Positions 1 through 11,790 are shown, counted from the first letter of the stretch. The stretch: 64,000 nucleotides of DNA from Pisolithus tinctorius (GCA_024663395.1 JANFAH010000045.1:124001-188000), one strand, 5' to 3'. Numbers and translations are program-made. The notes: generated from the letters alone by a model not told the origin.

Positions 1-1669
1 ACAGACTAATGAGGTAGAAGTTGAGTTTGTGCATGTACTTGTGCAGCCCACTCATGCTGTAGAGTCTGCATGTCAACATGCAGAGCATGAAGAGCCTCCA
101 AAGCCACCAATTTCCTACTTTTGCAGAGGGACCATTTCCTGCTCAGCCACTGGCCAAATGCATCAAAAGACTTCTTGTCCAAGTGTCAAATTTGATTGTC
201 AAGGACAAATAATCTCTGATGATATTAAGGGTAAAATGAGCACTGGAATTATATTTGAAGAAGAGTCAATGCTTACCCCAGATACTTGAAGAATTGGAAT
301 AAGCATTTTTAGGGCACTCCATAGTTGTTCACACCCCTCACCATCTGACAAGCCAAAGCATACACATTTATGTGGGTGATATACCAATTGGCATGGCCAT
401 TGATGACCATAACATGGAAGACAGAAATACCAAACTTCAACCTGGAGAGTATCCCATCATTGAGGAGTTTCCACTTTCAACAGCTACACTCCAATTGACA
501 ACCAATGTCATATAAGAGGCCAACAGTCATCTTGGCAGGGAGATGGTCAAAGAGATGTTTCACCAGCACTAGGGCATAGTGCTGCTTTTCACCTGCTGAT
601 GTCATATTAACCAACCAGAGGACACAATCATGACAACACAACAAAGCCATAAGCCCTGTATCTGCAAAAAATTGTGTGCTGGCTTTTTGCCTCTTCTCAT
701 CTCTGCATGGAAAGAATCTCCACACCCATCCAACACAGAGGCAGGCACCCTCATTCCATCCTCCAACCTGTCCTGCTGGTTTTGAGTCTGAGAATGATGT
801 TGACTGGTTGGGAGGGATCTCTGTTTCTCAATGAAAACCTCCATGGCCTTCATCTCTGACTCAGGGATGAATACAGTGCTGGTGGGATTGGGAGGGTCAT
901 CAGTGGCAGATTTGTTGGTTCTCTTCTGAGTGAAACATGCATCTAAGCAGACAATGCAGTCAAAGCTATTGGGTCTCAGTCATCTAGTCAGCAATAATGA
1001 GCTTGTCATTGACTCGCTCATCCTGAGGAGGGTTAGAGCTCTGTAAGTCACCTCCCCCAAAGCAAAGAGGACAGCAAGCACATAGGTAGTCACTTGGCCA
1101 GGGGCTATCTTGCTGTGGCATGGAGTTTGGGCAAAAGGACTGGACCATAGCAGAAATATGGTCCTCCACATATATTGTCAATACAGTATACCAATGATAA
1201 GCATTACTGAAACACCACTGGAGATTGTCCTGATTATTTGAATAAGCACCCATCATTACACCAGAGATATTTGTGTGGGTACATGTACATTCAAACCATG
1301 ATGATATACCAATACAAGAAGTAGCATACAGGGTGGATGTGAAGACAAAGGCAGAGATCCAGTGATGGTGTTTGGAAAAGAACATACCTTGAACTGCAGT
1401 CTATACCCTCGACCATCCAGGAAGCTTTCAAGTGCTTCACACCATGCAGTTGTGTTTGGGGTTAGCTGGACAGAGAGCTTCTTCACAAACTCCAGTACAT
1501 GAAGGTCAACTGCCAGAGTAGGTACCACAGGAGATGATGCAAATAACCCATGGCCCATGAGGCATATAGGAGCTGGGGTGCATGCACAGTAGCTTATCCC
1601 AACATCCTCCAAACCTGGGTATACATGAGCATCACAAGAGCAAACAACAAAAGGGTCACATATGGTCAA
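1..1669 (-). pseudogene. KDZ-type transposase relic, 5' part in window, cut by the window edge
   Basis: Reading the minus strand from 1669 towards 1 gives pieces of one protein split over frames. First comes a cysteine-rich stretch (CSCDAH, SYCACTPAP) like the CxC domains that precede KDZ (Kyakuja-Dileera-Zisupton) transposases in basidiomycetes. Then comes CLDACFTQKR, then FADTGLMALLCCHDC...LYDIGCQLECS (about 725-480), and finally GLSDGEGCEQLW (about 365-330). The last two are the transposase core, and GLSDGEGCE is typical of the family. In-frame stops and frame changes (for example TGA and TAG between 700 and 400) show it is dead. A plausible intron donor (GTATGT) follows the CxC part near 1388. 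The C-terminal end lies outside the window. Family assignment is from motif memory, not a search. Confidence 0.75.
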
Positions 1670-2128
1670 AGAAGAGACTGTTACATTTCACCTCTGTCTC
1701 TTTTTCCTTTTCACTGTATGTGTACCTTGTGTTTGATCTGCTGGACACTTTTCCTTTTGAAAGCCATCTTCCCTCTGATCCAATGGCTCCTTATTTCCAC
1801 CACTAGCAATATGTTCTTGATACATGTTTAAGACATGTGCTGTCATTGTTCAACCAATGGCATAGTTACCTCATTACATGCAGATGCCTCATGGTCTGTT
1901 CTCTTGTAGTATTTAGCTCGATGGCTCAAGTCCTGGAAACCCAGACTTGAGCTGCTCAATTATATGCAGTGTTTCTCAGAACTTCACCCTCAGTGTCCCT
2001 TACTAGGACCACTCTTACCAGCATTACCCAAAATCCTTCATTGTTTATGAAGGTTACTGCAGCCATTGTTCAGTAGAAACCATTGACTGTGTCTGAGCTC
2101 TCCCTACATCTTGACTTTGGTTGAGCAT
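1670..2128. other. AT-rich stretch with no gene recognised
   Basis: No credible ORF, RNA or repeat copy is seen between the transposase relic and the left LTR of element D. Two short overlapping plus-strand ORFs (1550-1831) have no recognisable content and sit partly antisense to the relic. Confidence 0.5.
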
Positions 2129-3896
2129 TGTGAGACACGACTTCTGGGAAGCGTGTGACTAGAGGAAGGGTGAAGGGAGAATTCCCTAGGATTGTCCCAA
2201 GGGGTGCTGTGTGGAAGGAGAAGTTGAAAAGGGCTTAGAAGTGGTGGGAAATTCAAGTGTGAACTGTGGAATTTAATCCCGGGCAGATGTAGACATCAGA
2301 GGAATGGTGAGTTGGGTATACGAAATTCTGAGAGGTTGCTGTGCATCAAGAGGAGCGAATTCGAAGCAAAAGGGATACAGGATTAGATGTGCAGGGCTGG
2401 AGGATGCAGGAGACACAAAGACCTCTGGGGACACTGAAGACGCTGTAGACTCTATATATGCACTTAGACTCTAAAAACTCTCGAACTCACAGAACACACA
2501 TAGATAGCAACTCCAAAGGTGGGTGGTATATTTCTGACCTCATGGCGGAATTATAAAGTACAGGGAAAGTAGGTACGAGTCAGAGTAAGGTGGGGTGGAA
2601 AAACTAAAGGACCGGAAAATAAAGGAAAGGACATCAGACATCAGCGAAATACAGATGCACATGAAATAGTCCAGTGGGTTGTGTCATGACCATGACACCG
2701 ATGTAAGCCCCTAACACCTACTCCGCCCTCCTCTGACATGTTCCTGCGCTCCTCCGACCCTCCCAACACATCTCCACACCTCTCTGAGGTCCCCTGTCCG
2801 TGTTCTGACCAACTCCGCTCAACTCCGCCCGAAGGTTGGTCACGTGGGCTGTCAGACTTGCGGCCCTGCATTCTAGATAGGGTTCCACCCTCATGTCAGT
2901 TTTCTCCATTCTTCTGCTCCTTCAGTATTTACCCTCTCTTCCTCATTGTAGTGGCTTCCTTGTCTCAGTTAAGGTCCCTGTCACCCCTACCCTCTATCCC
3001 TTGTGTCAGAGGGACTACTAACCCTTTATACACTTATTGGTTTACATTCCGCACTACACTGCCCTTGGCCTACATCGTATATAAGGCTGCATAATACTCC
3101 GATGTAATCAGTATGAATATTGAATAAAGTCCCCACCTTTGACTCCCTCTCAGTCCCCTCCAGAGTTTCGTCTCCACTTCCTCTGAGTCTGCTCCACCTC
3201 TGAAATACGAGGGCTGAGCTTGCGCAAGGGGGCAGCGCACTAGCTGAACCCAACGCCCTCTCATCCGACCTCTGACCTCTGACCTCCAGCTCCAACTCTG
3301 ACCTCAGTCTCTGAAACTTCCCTTCATACCCCTCTGCTCACTGTTCATCAAATATCTCACCACCCAGTGGTCAGATTCACTTCAGACTTTGATTGCTGTA
3401 CTCCGCAGCCCAACCCGCTCCAACTCCGCCCTAAGAGGAAGCCAGGGGTGTTGTTTGACTTTGACAGGTTGAAGACAAGAGTAAGGATGGGACAACAGTA
3501 AGGGGTATCTTCCAACAGAACAAGAGTATGCATACAAGTGGGAGGTGGAGCTGAGTGGCACAGGAGGGCAGAGTGTAGTATACTGGCACGAAGTCCAGTT
3601 TTCAGAATTTAGGGCAACAGGGGAAACCAGAGTTTTTTAGAGGTAAGTGGCATGGATGACTGGTGATGTGGCTGAGTGGTGGCACAGCTACTGAATCCTG
3701 GATGACTCTGGGTGAGTGCGGAATTTTCGGGATCAGCATTTTGATGACTGAGCGACATGTGGGAGGTCAGTAAAAAAACTCCGAAGGTGACAGGGGTTGG
3801 GAGGAAACATGAAAACATGAGCAGGAAAAATTCTGAAACAGGTTTGCCATAGAGGCCTGTGGAATTCAGAGACAGATTCCTGTTCCAGCCTCAGGG
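2129..3896 (-). repeat. 3' LTR of element D (interrupted by solo LTR F)
   Basis: The sequence matches 18352-19877 along its length. 2129-2681 pairs with 18352-18881 plus 19406-19436, and 3467-3896 pairs with 19432-19877. The 785 bp between (2682-3466) is an unrelated solo LTR. The ends are TG...CA on the plus strand. Confidence 0.85.
2682..3466 (+). mobile_element. Solo LTR of family F, inserted in the 3' LTR of element D
   Basis: The 785-bp insert starts TGTCATGACC and ends CTTTGACA. It is flanked by a perfect 5-bp duplication GGTTG (2677-2681 and 3467-3471). The other D LTR (around 19430) shows the empty site GTGGGTTGAAGAC. An apparent TATA box (cgtatataagg, about 3075) and a poly(A) signal (gaataaagt, about 3120) give the plus orientation. 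No internal retrotransposon region is present, so it arose by LTR-LTR recombination. No second copy of family F is seen in the window. Confidence 0.9.
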
Positions 3897-4215
3897 AGTA
3901 TATGGCTCCCTACACCTCCTGGGGACTTTGAATGCTGACTGTCCTCAGTCAGACCAAACCAAGACATGACAGAGATGAGCGGAATTTTGGCAGATGTTAC
4001 GTAACAATGATGGCATGAGGTCAGAATTCTGCCTCGTGCAGAAGGGAACTCCACCTTGTACAAGATAGCCCTGCAGAATTTAGACCTGCCCAGAAGGTGG
4101 CTCACTGCTTGTCAAACTCCCACTCCCCAGTTACACCCACATCCACTACCAAAGCCCATACACAGCCTATGCCATGCAAGCCTACTTGATTCATGACATG
4201 TGACTGGTTTGCAGC

Positions 4216-5141
4216 ATGAGGGACCAGGCCATCACCTCACTGTCAGCAGCATTAAGGTACATTAGGGTGCTAATCAACACAGCACCATGGCCCAAGGAGA
4301 GCTTTGAGGTGATATACAAGTGGGTGGAGGACTGGGATCAGACATGGGTAAGTGTGCTAGAGCCCATGCAACACAACATGCTGACCGATCCGCATGCTGG
4401 GATCTACTTGTGGTGGAAGTACATCAATGAGAACAAGATCTCCATCCCAAAGGTGCGCAATGCCAACCTATGTGACATGACCAAGGAATCTGTGATACAG
4501 CAGAACAAGGTGATCCCAGTGGCAATAGCAATAGTGGATCTCTGGCAGCCAGAAGGGCAGCACAGATTCAACATCGACAATCTTTTTGAGGACTACCAGG
4601 AGTGGGTAGAGAAGAGAATGTGGTTGGAGGCCGAGAGATTGGCTAAGGCACTGTACATGCACACCTGGGGCCAAGCAGCATGAGGTGAGGGTCAAGACTG
4701 CGTGCCAGAAGACACCAAAGGACACCTGTCAAGGGGAGCTGCATGTTCGACTGGGGAGGGCTCTGGTAATGCGAGCAAGGGAAAAGGGAAGCAGAGGGTG
4801 CATTCTTCATCCTTGACAACCCCGAGCACAAATGCTGACTTTGACGAAAACGCCGCAGGCCACCAGCAAGGAGGACGAGCTGGTTGATGATGTCGACGAT
4901 GATGAGGGCGATGGTGAAGGCAAACCGGGTCCTTTTGTAAAGGGACCTTGCAGGGCTGGGGAGAATGAGCCCTGCAAGACGCGTGCTCAGGCAAACCTTG
5001 CGTGTGTCGGGGAGCCAGAATCATCCTGTAAATGGTGCCAGAAGGCGAAGTGCAAGTGCTCACACTCTCATGGAGTAGGGAGAAAGGTGAGTACTGAACA
5101 GGTGAAATTCCACAAGGGAATGAGCTGACACCACCTTCAGT
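4216..5141 (+). pseudogene. Hypothetical accessory gene inside element D, antisense to pol (first part)
   Basis: The first ORF (4216-4683, 155 codons) holds RYIRVLINTAPWPKE and a tryptophan-rich middle. It is followed by a serine/lysine-rich stretch and, after an apparent frame change near 4850, an acidic run (DELVDDVDDDEGDGEG). A cysteine cluster follows, SSCKWCQKAKCKC (C-x2-C-x5-C-x-C), resembling a small zinc-binding module seen in basidiomycete transposon-associated proteins. A good intron donor (AAG/GTGAGTACTG, 5087) and acceptor (ctgacaccaccttcag, 5141) follow. It lies between the end of the minus-strand polyprotein and the 3' LTR, on the opposite strand, so it could be an antisense accessory gene of the element or a captured fragment. 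I do not recognise a function. The frame change suggests decay. Confidence 0.45.
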
Positions 5142-5200
5142 GAAAGAACTCTGGCACCATTGGGGGAGCAGGCCTGTCCCACAAATGAGTCAAATCAATT

Positions 5201-5776
5201 ATGAGCTCGAAGGCACCCCCAACTGAACCTGCAACCAGACCTGCTAAGAAGCTCACCCTGAAAATTCTGGCTGAAAAACAGCAGCCTGATCCAACTCCCA
5301 CACGTTCCCCTTCGCCAGAACCAACCCCTTCCCCCCATGATCCTTCGCCAGCACCCCATCTCTTTTTCCGCAGGGCCACTCCAACACCTGGACCTTCATT
5401 CAAGCCCTCTCCAGTCCCTGTCAACGATCCTCAAATGTCACTTCCGATCGATGAACCGCAAGGTGAGATCAAACCATTCTTTGCGACTGCGACCAGCTTA
5501 CTGGACGAGCCTGGAGATGTCGAAGTGACAGCCCAGAGCGACATTCCATCAGTTTCAGAAATTCTGGAAGTCAAATACCCACACATGCAGTCGACAGTGA
5601 ACATTGTCAAGCATCTGCGAGTGCTCGAGGCGAGGGCCAAGGATGAGGAATTCGAGCTGGAACAGGTCTACCAGATGCTGGAGATGTTGGCAAGGTGGGT
5701 AACACATCAGATCGAGACTGTGCAGGCTAGATGGGAGGAGCTGCAAAGGTTGAAGGACAATCTCCAGGACCTATAA
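5201..5776 (+). CDS. Hypothetical Pro-rich protein with C-terminal coiled coil, accessory gene in element D
   Basis: This is an open frame of 191 codons. The first 80 residues are rich in Pro/Ser/Thr (PTRSPSPEPTPSPHDPSPAP). The last 70 look helical or coiled-coil (LEARAKDEEFELEQVYQML, then WEELQRLKDNLQDL). It follows the cysteine-cluster ORF and is probably its last exon: the frame is closed just upstream by TGA at 5186, so the join must be by splicing or this ATG is a separate start. It is antisense to the retroelement polyprotein. Function unknown. Confidence 0.45.
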   Translation: MSSKAPPTEPATRPAKKLTLKILAEKQQPDPTPTRSPSPEPTPSPHDPSPAPHLFFRRATPTPGPSFKPSPVPVNDPQMSLPIDEPQGEIKPFFATATSLLDEPGDVEVTAQSDIPSVSEILEVKYPHMQSTVNIVKHLRVLEARAKDEEFELEQVYQMLEMLARWVTHQIETVQARWEELQRLKDNLQDL

Positions 5777-6042
5777 ATTGCATACTAGAGTCTGCGGAAT
5801 TTTTTGTACCCGTATGCTCTGAATTTGTAAGAAGTCTTCGTGCATCAGTATTAGTACTACAGTAAGGGAAGGAAAAGAAAGACTTCTGAAGGAAGAAGTG
5901 ATGCAGAATTTTTTTTTTTTTAGACTATAGCTTTGGGTGGTTCTTTCATGTGAGCAGTGCGGAATTTATATATGAGATGAAACAGGTATCAATAAAATAA
6001 AGAACAGGGAAAGAAAAGAAAGGAGGTAGAGAGAAGGACAGG
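5777..6042. other. Spacer between the accessory gene and the end of D pol
   Basis: AT-rich, with a run of 12 T (about 5910-5921). It contains AATAAAATAAAG (about 5991) on the plus strand, a possible poly(A) signal for the accessory gene. No ORF. Confidence 0.5.
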
Positions 6043-8897
6043 CTACTTATCTGACTCGTCCAAAGGGATGCCAGCAAGTGTAGGGTCTGGGAACGCACCA
6101 TCTTCAAGACAATCCAGGTCTTGTGAGGAAGTGCCAGTCAGCTGTGTGACTTCAATACAAGCATTATTCCATGGGAAATAGGGGTATAAGCGAAAGGCAG
6201 CGAAGCAGAATTTCGAGATAGCTCCATCTAATTCCACAAGTATGTATGAGCCGCCTTTAGTGCATCTGACAATGATCATAGGCCCTAGGTAGCGTGGTTT
6301 GGTTTTCTGGTCGAGTTCTCATTTGACATGGGAATTCTGAATGAGGATGAGCAACCCTGGTTCAAAGTTAAAGTCTTGGATAGAACATGCAAAATGGTCG
6401 ATGAAATCTTTGGCTGATTGGTCAGTTCAATGAGGGGACAGGCATGTTTGGTGAAGTCTTTGATGAAGATCCTGCAGTAAGAGCAGAGACCTAAAAATCT
6501 GTGTACTTCAGTAACGTTTGCGCAATAAGGCCAATCTTTAATCTTCTGGACTTTAGTTTCATCTGGAATTCTTCCCTCGAATGACACCTTATGCCCAACC
6601 ACTATGATAGACAGCACAGTGATGATGCATTTCTTTGCTGAGACAGTGGCTCCTGCATGATGCAGACAGTGTAAGACTCAGTTGACATTCTGCAGGTGCT
6701 CCCAGATGAAGTGTCTAATCCCAGAATTCTGTGGAATCATTTCATAGGTCCTGTCGGGATTTTGGTAATGAGATTTGGGGCCTTTAATAGGACAGCTGTC
6801 GATAAACAGAATGGTGACTTCAGGAATTTTGTCCTTTAAGATCCAGCAGACATCTCTGTGGAAAATTTGGATGGCATTCGTGTAGCCCATAGGAATTTTG
6901 GTGAGTTGAAGGGTGCTGATAGGAGTCTGGAAGGTAGTGGGGTCACGGTAATCATCATGTATGGTGCAATGATCATATCTGATCATAAGATCTAAAATTC
7001 CATAGACCGAATGACAAGCGAAGGCTTCAGCGATTGAATCAACAAAGGGGGGAATGGCTGAGTCCTGGATAGAAACAGCAATTAGAGGTTGTAAGTCATG
7101 TACGAGGCGCAGAGATTTTCTGTCCTTCTTGACTATGCAGAACCATTTTGAGTGGTAAGACGAAGTAGATGGTTCATAAACCCCCACGGAAATCTTTTCT
7201 TTGATGATATTAATGACTTCACAGAAAATAGCAGGAGGAATGGGAATATTCCGCTTGATCCAAGGCTTGTGGGCTAGTGTAGGTATCTTCAGGGGTGGGA
7301 ACATGTCCTCTTGAAAGGTCCCTCTTTCTGAAGTGTCCCAAGCAAAGGCATCTTCTTGCTCCCTGACCAACCACCATACTAGGTCTAACTCTGTAGGCCA
7401 AAGGAACCTTGCCAGGTCCAGATCGAGCTTGTCAGCTCTTTCCTGAGTAAACCTGGAACCTGGCATGAACAGAGGGGGATGAGTAGGTAGGACAGGCAGA
7501 TCTGCGAGTGGGTCTTCAGCCTCCCAATGCTCTACCCGGAATTCTGCTGGCATTGACATTGGTACTGGCCTCACCTTCCTCACTACAGGTTTGTACTTTA
7601 AGACATGATAAACGGGATCAAACTGATAAGTAGAGTGTAAGGCAGAGATTGTTAGTGGAGAAACAGTAGTAGCAGTCAAAAACAAGAAAGGATCAGTCGG
7701 GGAAACAGAACTAGTGTCGAAGGGATCAACAGGGGGCATACTGTTGCCTCGTAAATTGTAGATAAACACTGCAGTGGAATTTGTGGCAGTGTCTGTGGGC
7801 AAAAACGTGGTAGACTTCAAAGGGTATAAGGGTGGATCAGAAACATAAAGTGAACACATGGAGAAAGTGCAATCCTGGTCTCCTTGCAGATCATATGAGT
7901 CCTCGACTGATATTAAAAACCCTGTTCAGGTGGATTCATGTGGCGACACATTTGTTTTTGCACAAAGAAGTCTTCTTTGTCTTCGGAATTTATGAAACAT
8001 GGAAGGGGTTGCAGTTTGTTGTGAGGTTGTGTTGGAATTAAAACTTGTTTCCCAGAATTAGGGTTGCTGATTTCTAGAGACTGTTCTCCATCAGGGAAAT
8101 CATGAAGGATGCTGGAGAGTAGGCAGAAGAAGGGTTGGCCAAGGAGTAAGTCAAAAGGTGCACAATCAATGACCTGGATTTGTAGATGAGCCTCGATGTT
8201 TCCTATGCATAAGGTGGCATTCTCTATGACCCCAAGGGTGCTTTCTTTGGATTGGTTAGCGGCCTCCAGAGTCATGGTCATGTCAGTACAGAGAGGGGCC
8301 TCTAAGGCGTCCCACAACTCCCGTTGCAAGGCCACTACCTGGCACCCACTGTCCAAAATACATTCGACATGGAGTTTGTCCATCAAGATCCCATCGACAG
8401 CACGTAAGGGAGCCATAGCGAGGCCCACGCACTTCCCTTCTGTGTCTCTGACCCAGTACTGCTCATAGGATGCCCAAGCAGCCGAGGGAGTCGCATCTGA
8501 TGTGGTTTCTAAACTCCCAATCGTTATCTTCTTTGTCACAGCTAGTTCTCTGATCTGCTTGTGAATCTCTGGGCTGACAGTGAATAGGTCTTTAGTAGAG
8601 ATTTCCATTTTTGTGTCTAAGACCTGGTTTACGATCCGCTTGGTCACCACAGCCTCATCAAAACTGCTTTGGTAATGGAATTGGGGTGCAGAATTTGTAG
8701 ATGGCTTAAGTTTCTGGAGATCTGTAAGATTAGGAGCAACCGGAGTTTTTCCAGCTGTTGGGGCTTCTGAAGATGAGGTGGGGTTAGCTGGAGCAGAATT
8801 ACTGACTTGGATAGGGGGCACTGGTGCATTGGCTGACACTGGGACTGCTAGTGTCGGCCTATGACAATGAACCAGGACTTCTACACTGTCGAAGTGG
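6043..8897 (-). pseudogene. Element D protease/reverse transcriptase relic with RNase H-integrase deletion
   Basis: Reading the minus strand, 8897-7913 encodes a Pro-rich linker and an aspartic protease domain (ILDSGCQVVAL, then DLLLGQPFF). 7859-6678 encodes the reverse transcriptase with WFCIVKKD, RLVHDLQPL and IPMGYTNA. The catalytic box, normally a DD pair before the family's PVKGP motif, reads FIDSCPIKGP, so the second aspartate is lost. 6617-6410 continues through the RT thumb (HRFLGLCSYCRIFIKDF). The sequence then jumps near 6400 to FEPGLLILIQ (minus) and ends with MIIVRCTKGGSYILVELDG...PLDESDK, the usual C-terminus of this basidiomycete Gypsy lineage. RNase H, integrase and the tether are deleted. 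Frame breaks occur near 7900, 6670 and 6285. At 8897 the frame runs into insert B. Confidence 0.8.
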
Positions 8898-10752
8898 TGT
8901 CACACACCAAAGGTGTTGTGGACATGGTTACAGCTGACTCTGCCTAACTCATCGACAAGTTGCACACAATGCCCAAGCATGCAGATGAAGACTAAAGGCC
9001 TCATGTGTAGAAAGACTGTTGGACATTAACAGTCATCCTTTGCACAAGAACAAGTCGTCAGTGCTAAAGAGAAAAGAGGAAGCAAGTTAAGTGCATGTTA
9101 AAGGTTTTTAGTGCCCGTGTATGGCATTCCAGTTTTCATCATATCTCCACCATTTCCAAAGATATCGACTCCGTTCCCACACTCGCTTAAAGTGCTCAGC
9201 CCCACAATTCTTCCTTCCAAATTTGGAGAGGATCCTCACACCCTGCGTGTTTCTACAGCACTCCATCCATCAGATGCTCATTTCGCTAAGTCCATCAATC
9301 ATGGCCACCTCTTCGTCAATCATCTCACTTGTCTCATTTGCCAGAGACAGTGGCTACATATATCTGCCAGGCATTCCCACCAGCTTCTGTCCTGAGGCCC
9401 CCTGGTTCATCCCGTCATTGTCAGCCCCATCTCATCCCATGCAGCTTGGTCAGCATGTTCTCCTTGTCAGTATGACTTCCAGAAGGACGTTCTTTGGTCG
9501 CCTCAGGTCTGTCACTCAGTTAGAAAGGTCTTATGTGGATGTTTCAGTCTCCCCAGTTGATGAAGCATATGGATCATTCCTCCCTGCTCCCTGCACCATC
9601 TTTATTCCAGTCTTGTCCATCATTCTTCCTGCATTGCGACAGCTGCAGTATAATCTACTGTCCTCCAGCCTCCCTGATTGCATTCATGACGAGTATGACA
9701 TGCATCTTGCCTTCTTACTGCAAGATCCAGCAGAAGACATTCCCCCTTCTCCTCCTCCTCCATCAGAACCCCATCCATGAAGTTTTTGTTAACTTTGCTG
9801 AGAGGATGGAAGGGTGGGAGATGTGATCACATATGCTCCCATTGCCCCACAGACCCCCAATGCCCTAGCCCCCTTTGATGCCTGACTCATGCCCTTCAAT
9901 TCTGGAATTAATACTTCCCTATCTGGAAACACCATCCATCTGTCATGCCATCTTTGGATCTAGAGATGTCTCCACCGAGATCCAACTTGCATCGCCACCC
10001 CCTAATGTGATATCAGTGCACTTACTCAGTTTCTGATTCTGTTTGACTCGTTTTGTGATATTTTGACTATCCCTGACTTGTTTGTTGCCAATACTTACCA
10101 ATCTTCTTTGCTTGCTTACTTTTCATTTCTTGCTTACTCATCATGATTACTCAGTCCTTACTCATTACTTACCAAGTGTTTGTGCCTTGTTTGTCACAAG
10201 CTGTGCTCCCCCCTCAGTATATAAACCCCCATGTACTTAGCTACAAAAAAAAAGCAATTCAGAATCAGTTCAGAAGTCAGCTCAGCTCAGCATATCTTGT
10301 CGTCAACAGTTGAGGCTCATTTGGAAGAGTCTATCTGTCTTCATTCATATCATTGGTAGTTGAGGCTCCACAAAGGGGTCTATCTGCCTCCATCCATTCA
10401 TCTGAAGCTTTATCTCCACTTAGTCAGCAAGTCCTGCTTAGTCATCCATCCACTCCTGCATAACTCATCAATGACTTGCGGCAGCAGCACGTTGTATCAA
10501 AGTCCATCATTCCAGAAGTCCTTTTGGCTGGACACCTTCACTCCATTCAGCATCCCCCATTCAATCATCACCTGCTTGTCTACTCCTGCATAACTCGTCG
10601 TTGACTTGCGCTAGGAGCACCTGCCATTGAAGTTTCCCCCTCTTAGGTTTCTGCACTCCAGGTTCCATGGAGGCACACCACCACTCGCTTTACATTTGTC
10701 TTTTGTGTTGGTTTTGGTTGGTTTTCACCACCTTTCCACACTTTGACTCACA
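8898..10752 (+). mobile_element. LTR-like element B, copy 1 (1855 bp), inserted in D pol
   Basis: The insert starts TGTCACACACC and ends TTTGACTCACA, flanked by a 4-bp duplication GTGG (8894-8897 and 10753-10756). Removing it joins the D frame as ...KKSAH-FDSVEV. Two other copies are at 32506-34111 and 42252-40913. A TATA-like box (cagtatataaaccc, about 10217) lies two thirds along. After it come short direct repeats (gttgaggctc at about 10309 and 10360; actcctgcataactc at about 10453 and 10582). The TG...CA ends, the internal TATA and the absence of pol suggest a very long solo LTR. Unusually, it carries a conserved ORF upstream of the TATA (9111-9780). Confidence 0.75.
9111..9780 (+). pseudogene. 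Conserved ORF of element B, copy 1 (frameshifted)
   Basis: The first half is in one frame (VYGIPVFIISPPFPKIS). The second half is in another (SGYIYLPGIPTSFCPEAPWF to PPSEPHP). Compared with copy 3, one extra base near 9285-9300 causes the shift. Conserved islands across copies are TSRRTFFGRLRSV, LERSYV, EAYGSFLPAPC and LRQLQYNLL. There is no good ATG; a tttttag acceptor-like site lies just upstream (about 9104-9110), so it may be an exon. Many copy-to-copy differences are synonymous. I do not recognise the protein. Confidence 0.5.
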
Positions 10753-11399
10753 GTGGGCTGACTTCTTTTTCTTGATAGCATTTTTCAACTCTTCTACCTG
10801 TGCATAAGCCCTTGCCAAGGCATGTTGGTCTTCTTTGTCAGCATCCTCCTCTAGGTTTTCGTCGACTAGATAGGAAGAGGGGTGTAGGTCAACTTGGTAT
10901 TCTGAAGCATCTTCATTGCTGAAGAACATTGTGCTGACGAGATGGGGAGGAGTATCACACCCACAGGACAAGGTTGACTGCTGGCCGGGTCACTGAACTG
11001 AGACTAAGTTTGCTGAGGCAATGATCGAGTCATGCATGGCGAGGAAGTTATCAATCTTTTCCTTGAAATTATGACCTGCAGCTGTCCTAGGAATATCAGA
11101 GCCATCTGGCATGAAAACTCTCCCTCCAATCAGGGAGCATTTCCCAGCTTGTATGTATTCGTGACACAGCGCACACTCTGCAGTTCTGTGCCCATCTGTT
11201 CCCCCACAGAAGAAACACTGTGGATTGAAGGAACAACAGAATTGTCCTTCTTGACCTTGTTGGGGAGGCAGGGTAGAAATGGGTTGCTGAGCAACATGAA
11301 TGTACTCCCACTTCAGGATAGTAGGAACAGCTGGCGAGGAAGATGGAGCGGAATTCTGGGGAAACAGTGCCAACAAGTCTGGTTGAGGGAGGTTCCATT
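10753..11399 (-). pseudogene. Element D gag C-terminal part with zinc knuckle
   Basis: Minus strand. It continues the gag frame broken by element A at 11395-11399. It encodes PQPDLLALFPQN, then a knuckle CFFCGGTDGHRTAEC (CX2CX4HX4C) and the downstream block AGKCSLIGGRVFMPDGSDIPR, typical of basidiomycete Gypsy gag. TGA at 10990-10992 interrupts one continuous frame that otherwise runs into the pro-pol linker (DENLEEDADKEDQHALARAY) up to insert B. Confidence 0.8.
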
Positions 11400-11790
11400 T
11401 GTGACGAGACCTAAACAACAGGGTTTGTTGTAGGCTCGCACCAAGAACCAACAGAAAGAAGAGGAAAGGAAGAGAAAAGGAAGAGGAGACGGCTTTAGAA
11501 GCAGGCGACCTTAGATCTCGAAGACCCAAATGAACTAGCTTAGAGCTAGTTGGGTGATTGAACGGCGGTACTTATACTATGGTACACGAGGCTACGGCGA
11601 GGCATACATGAGGACCATGACATCATAGTGATGTCATAATGATATCATAGTGGAGCGGAACGTACTAGAAGGGAGGAGCAAGGCGAAGGTGAGGCGTGGC
11701 CTAGACCGGAGTCTGGACCGAGTCCAAGAGATAAGATAAGACGGAGAGATTAGAAAAGAAAAGAAAAGGAAAAGAGTACGTATCGTAACA
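11400..11790 (-). repeat. 3' LTR of element A
   Basis: 391 bp, about 99.5% identical to 16853-17243 by eye. It begins 11 bases after the pol stop codon in minus orientation. Confidence 0.95.
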
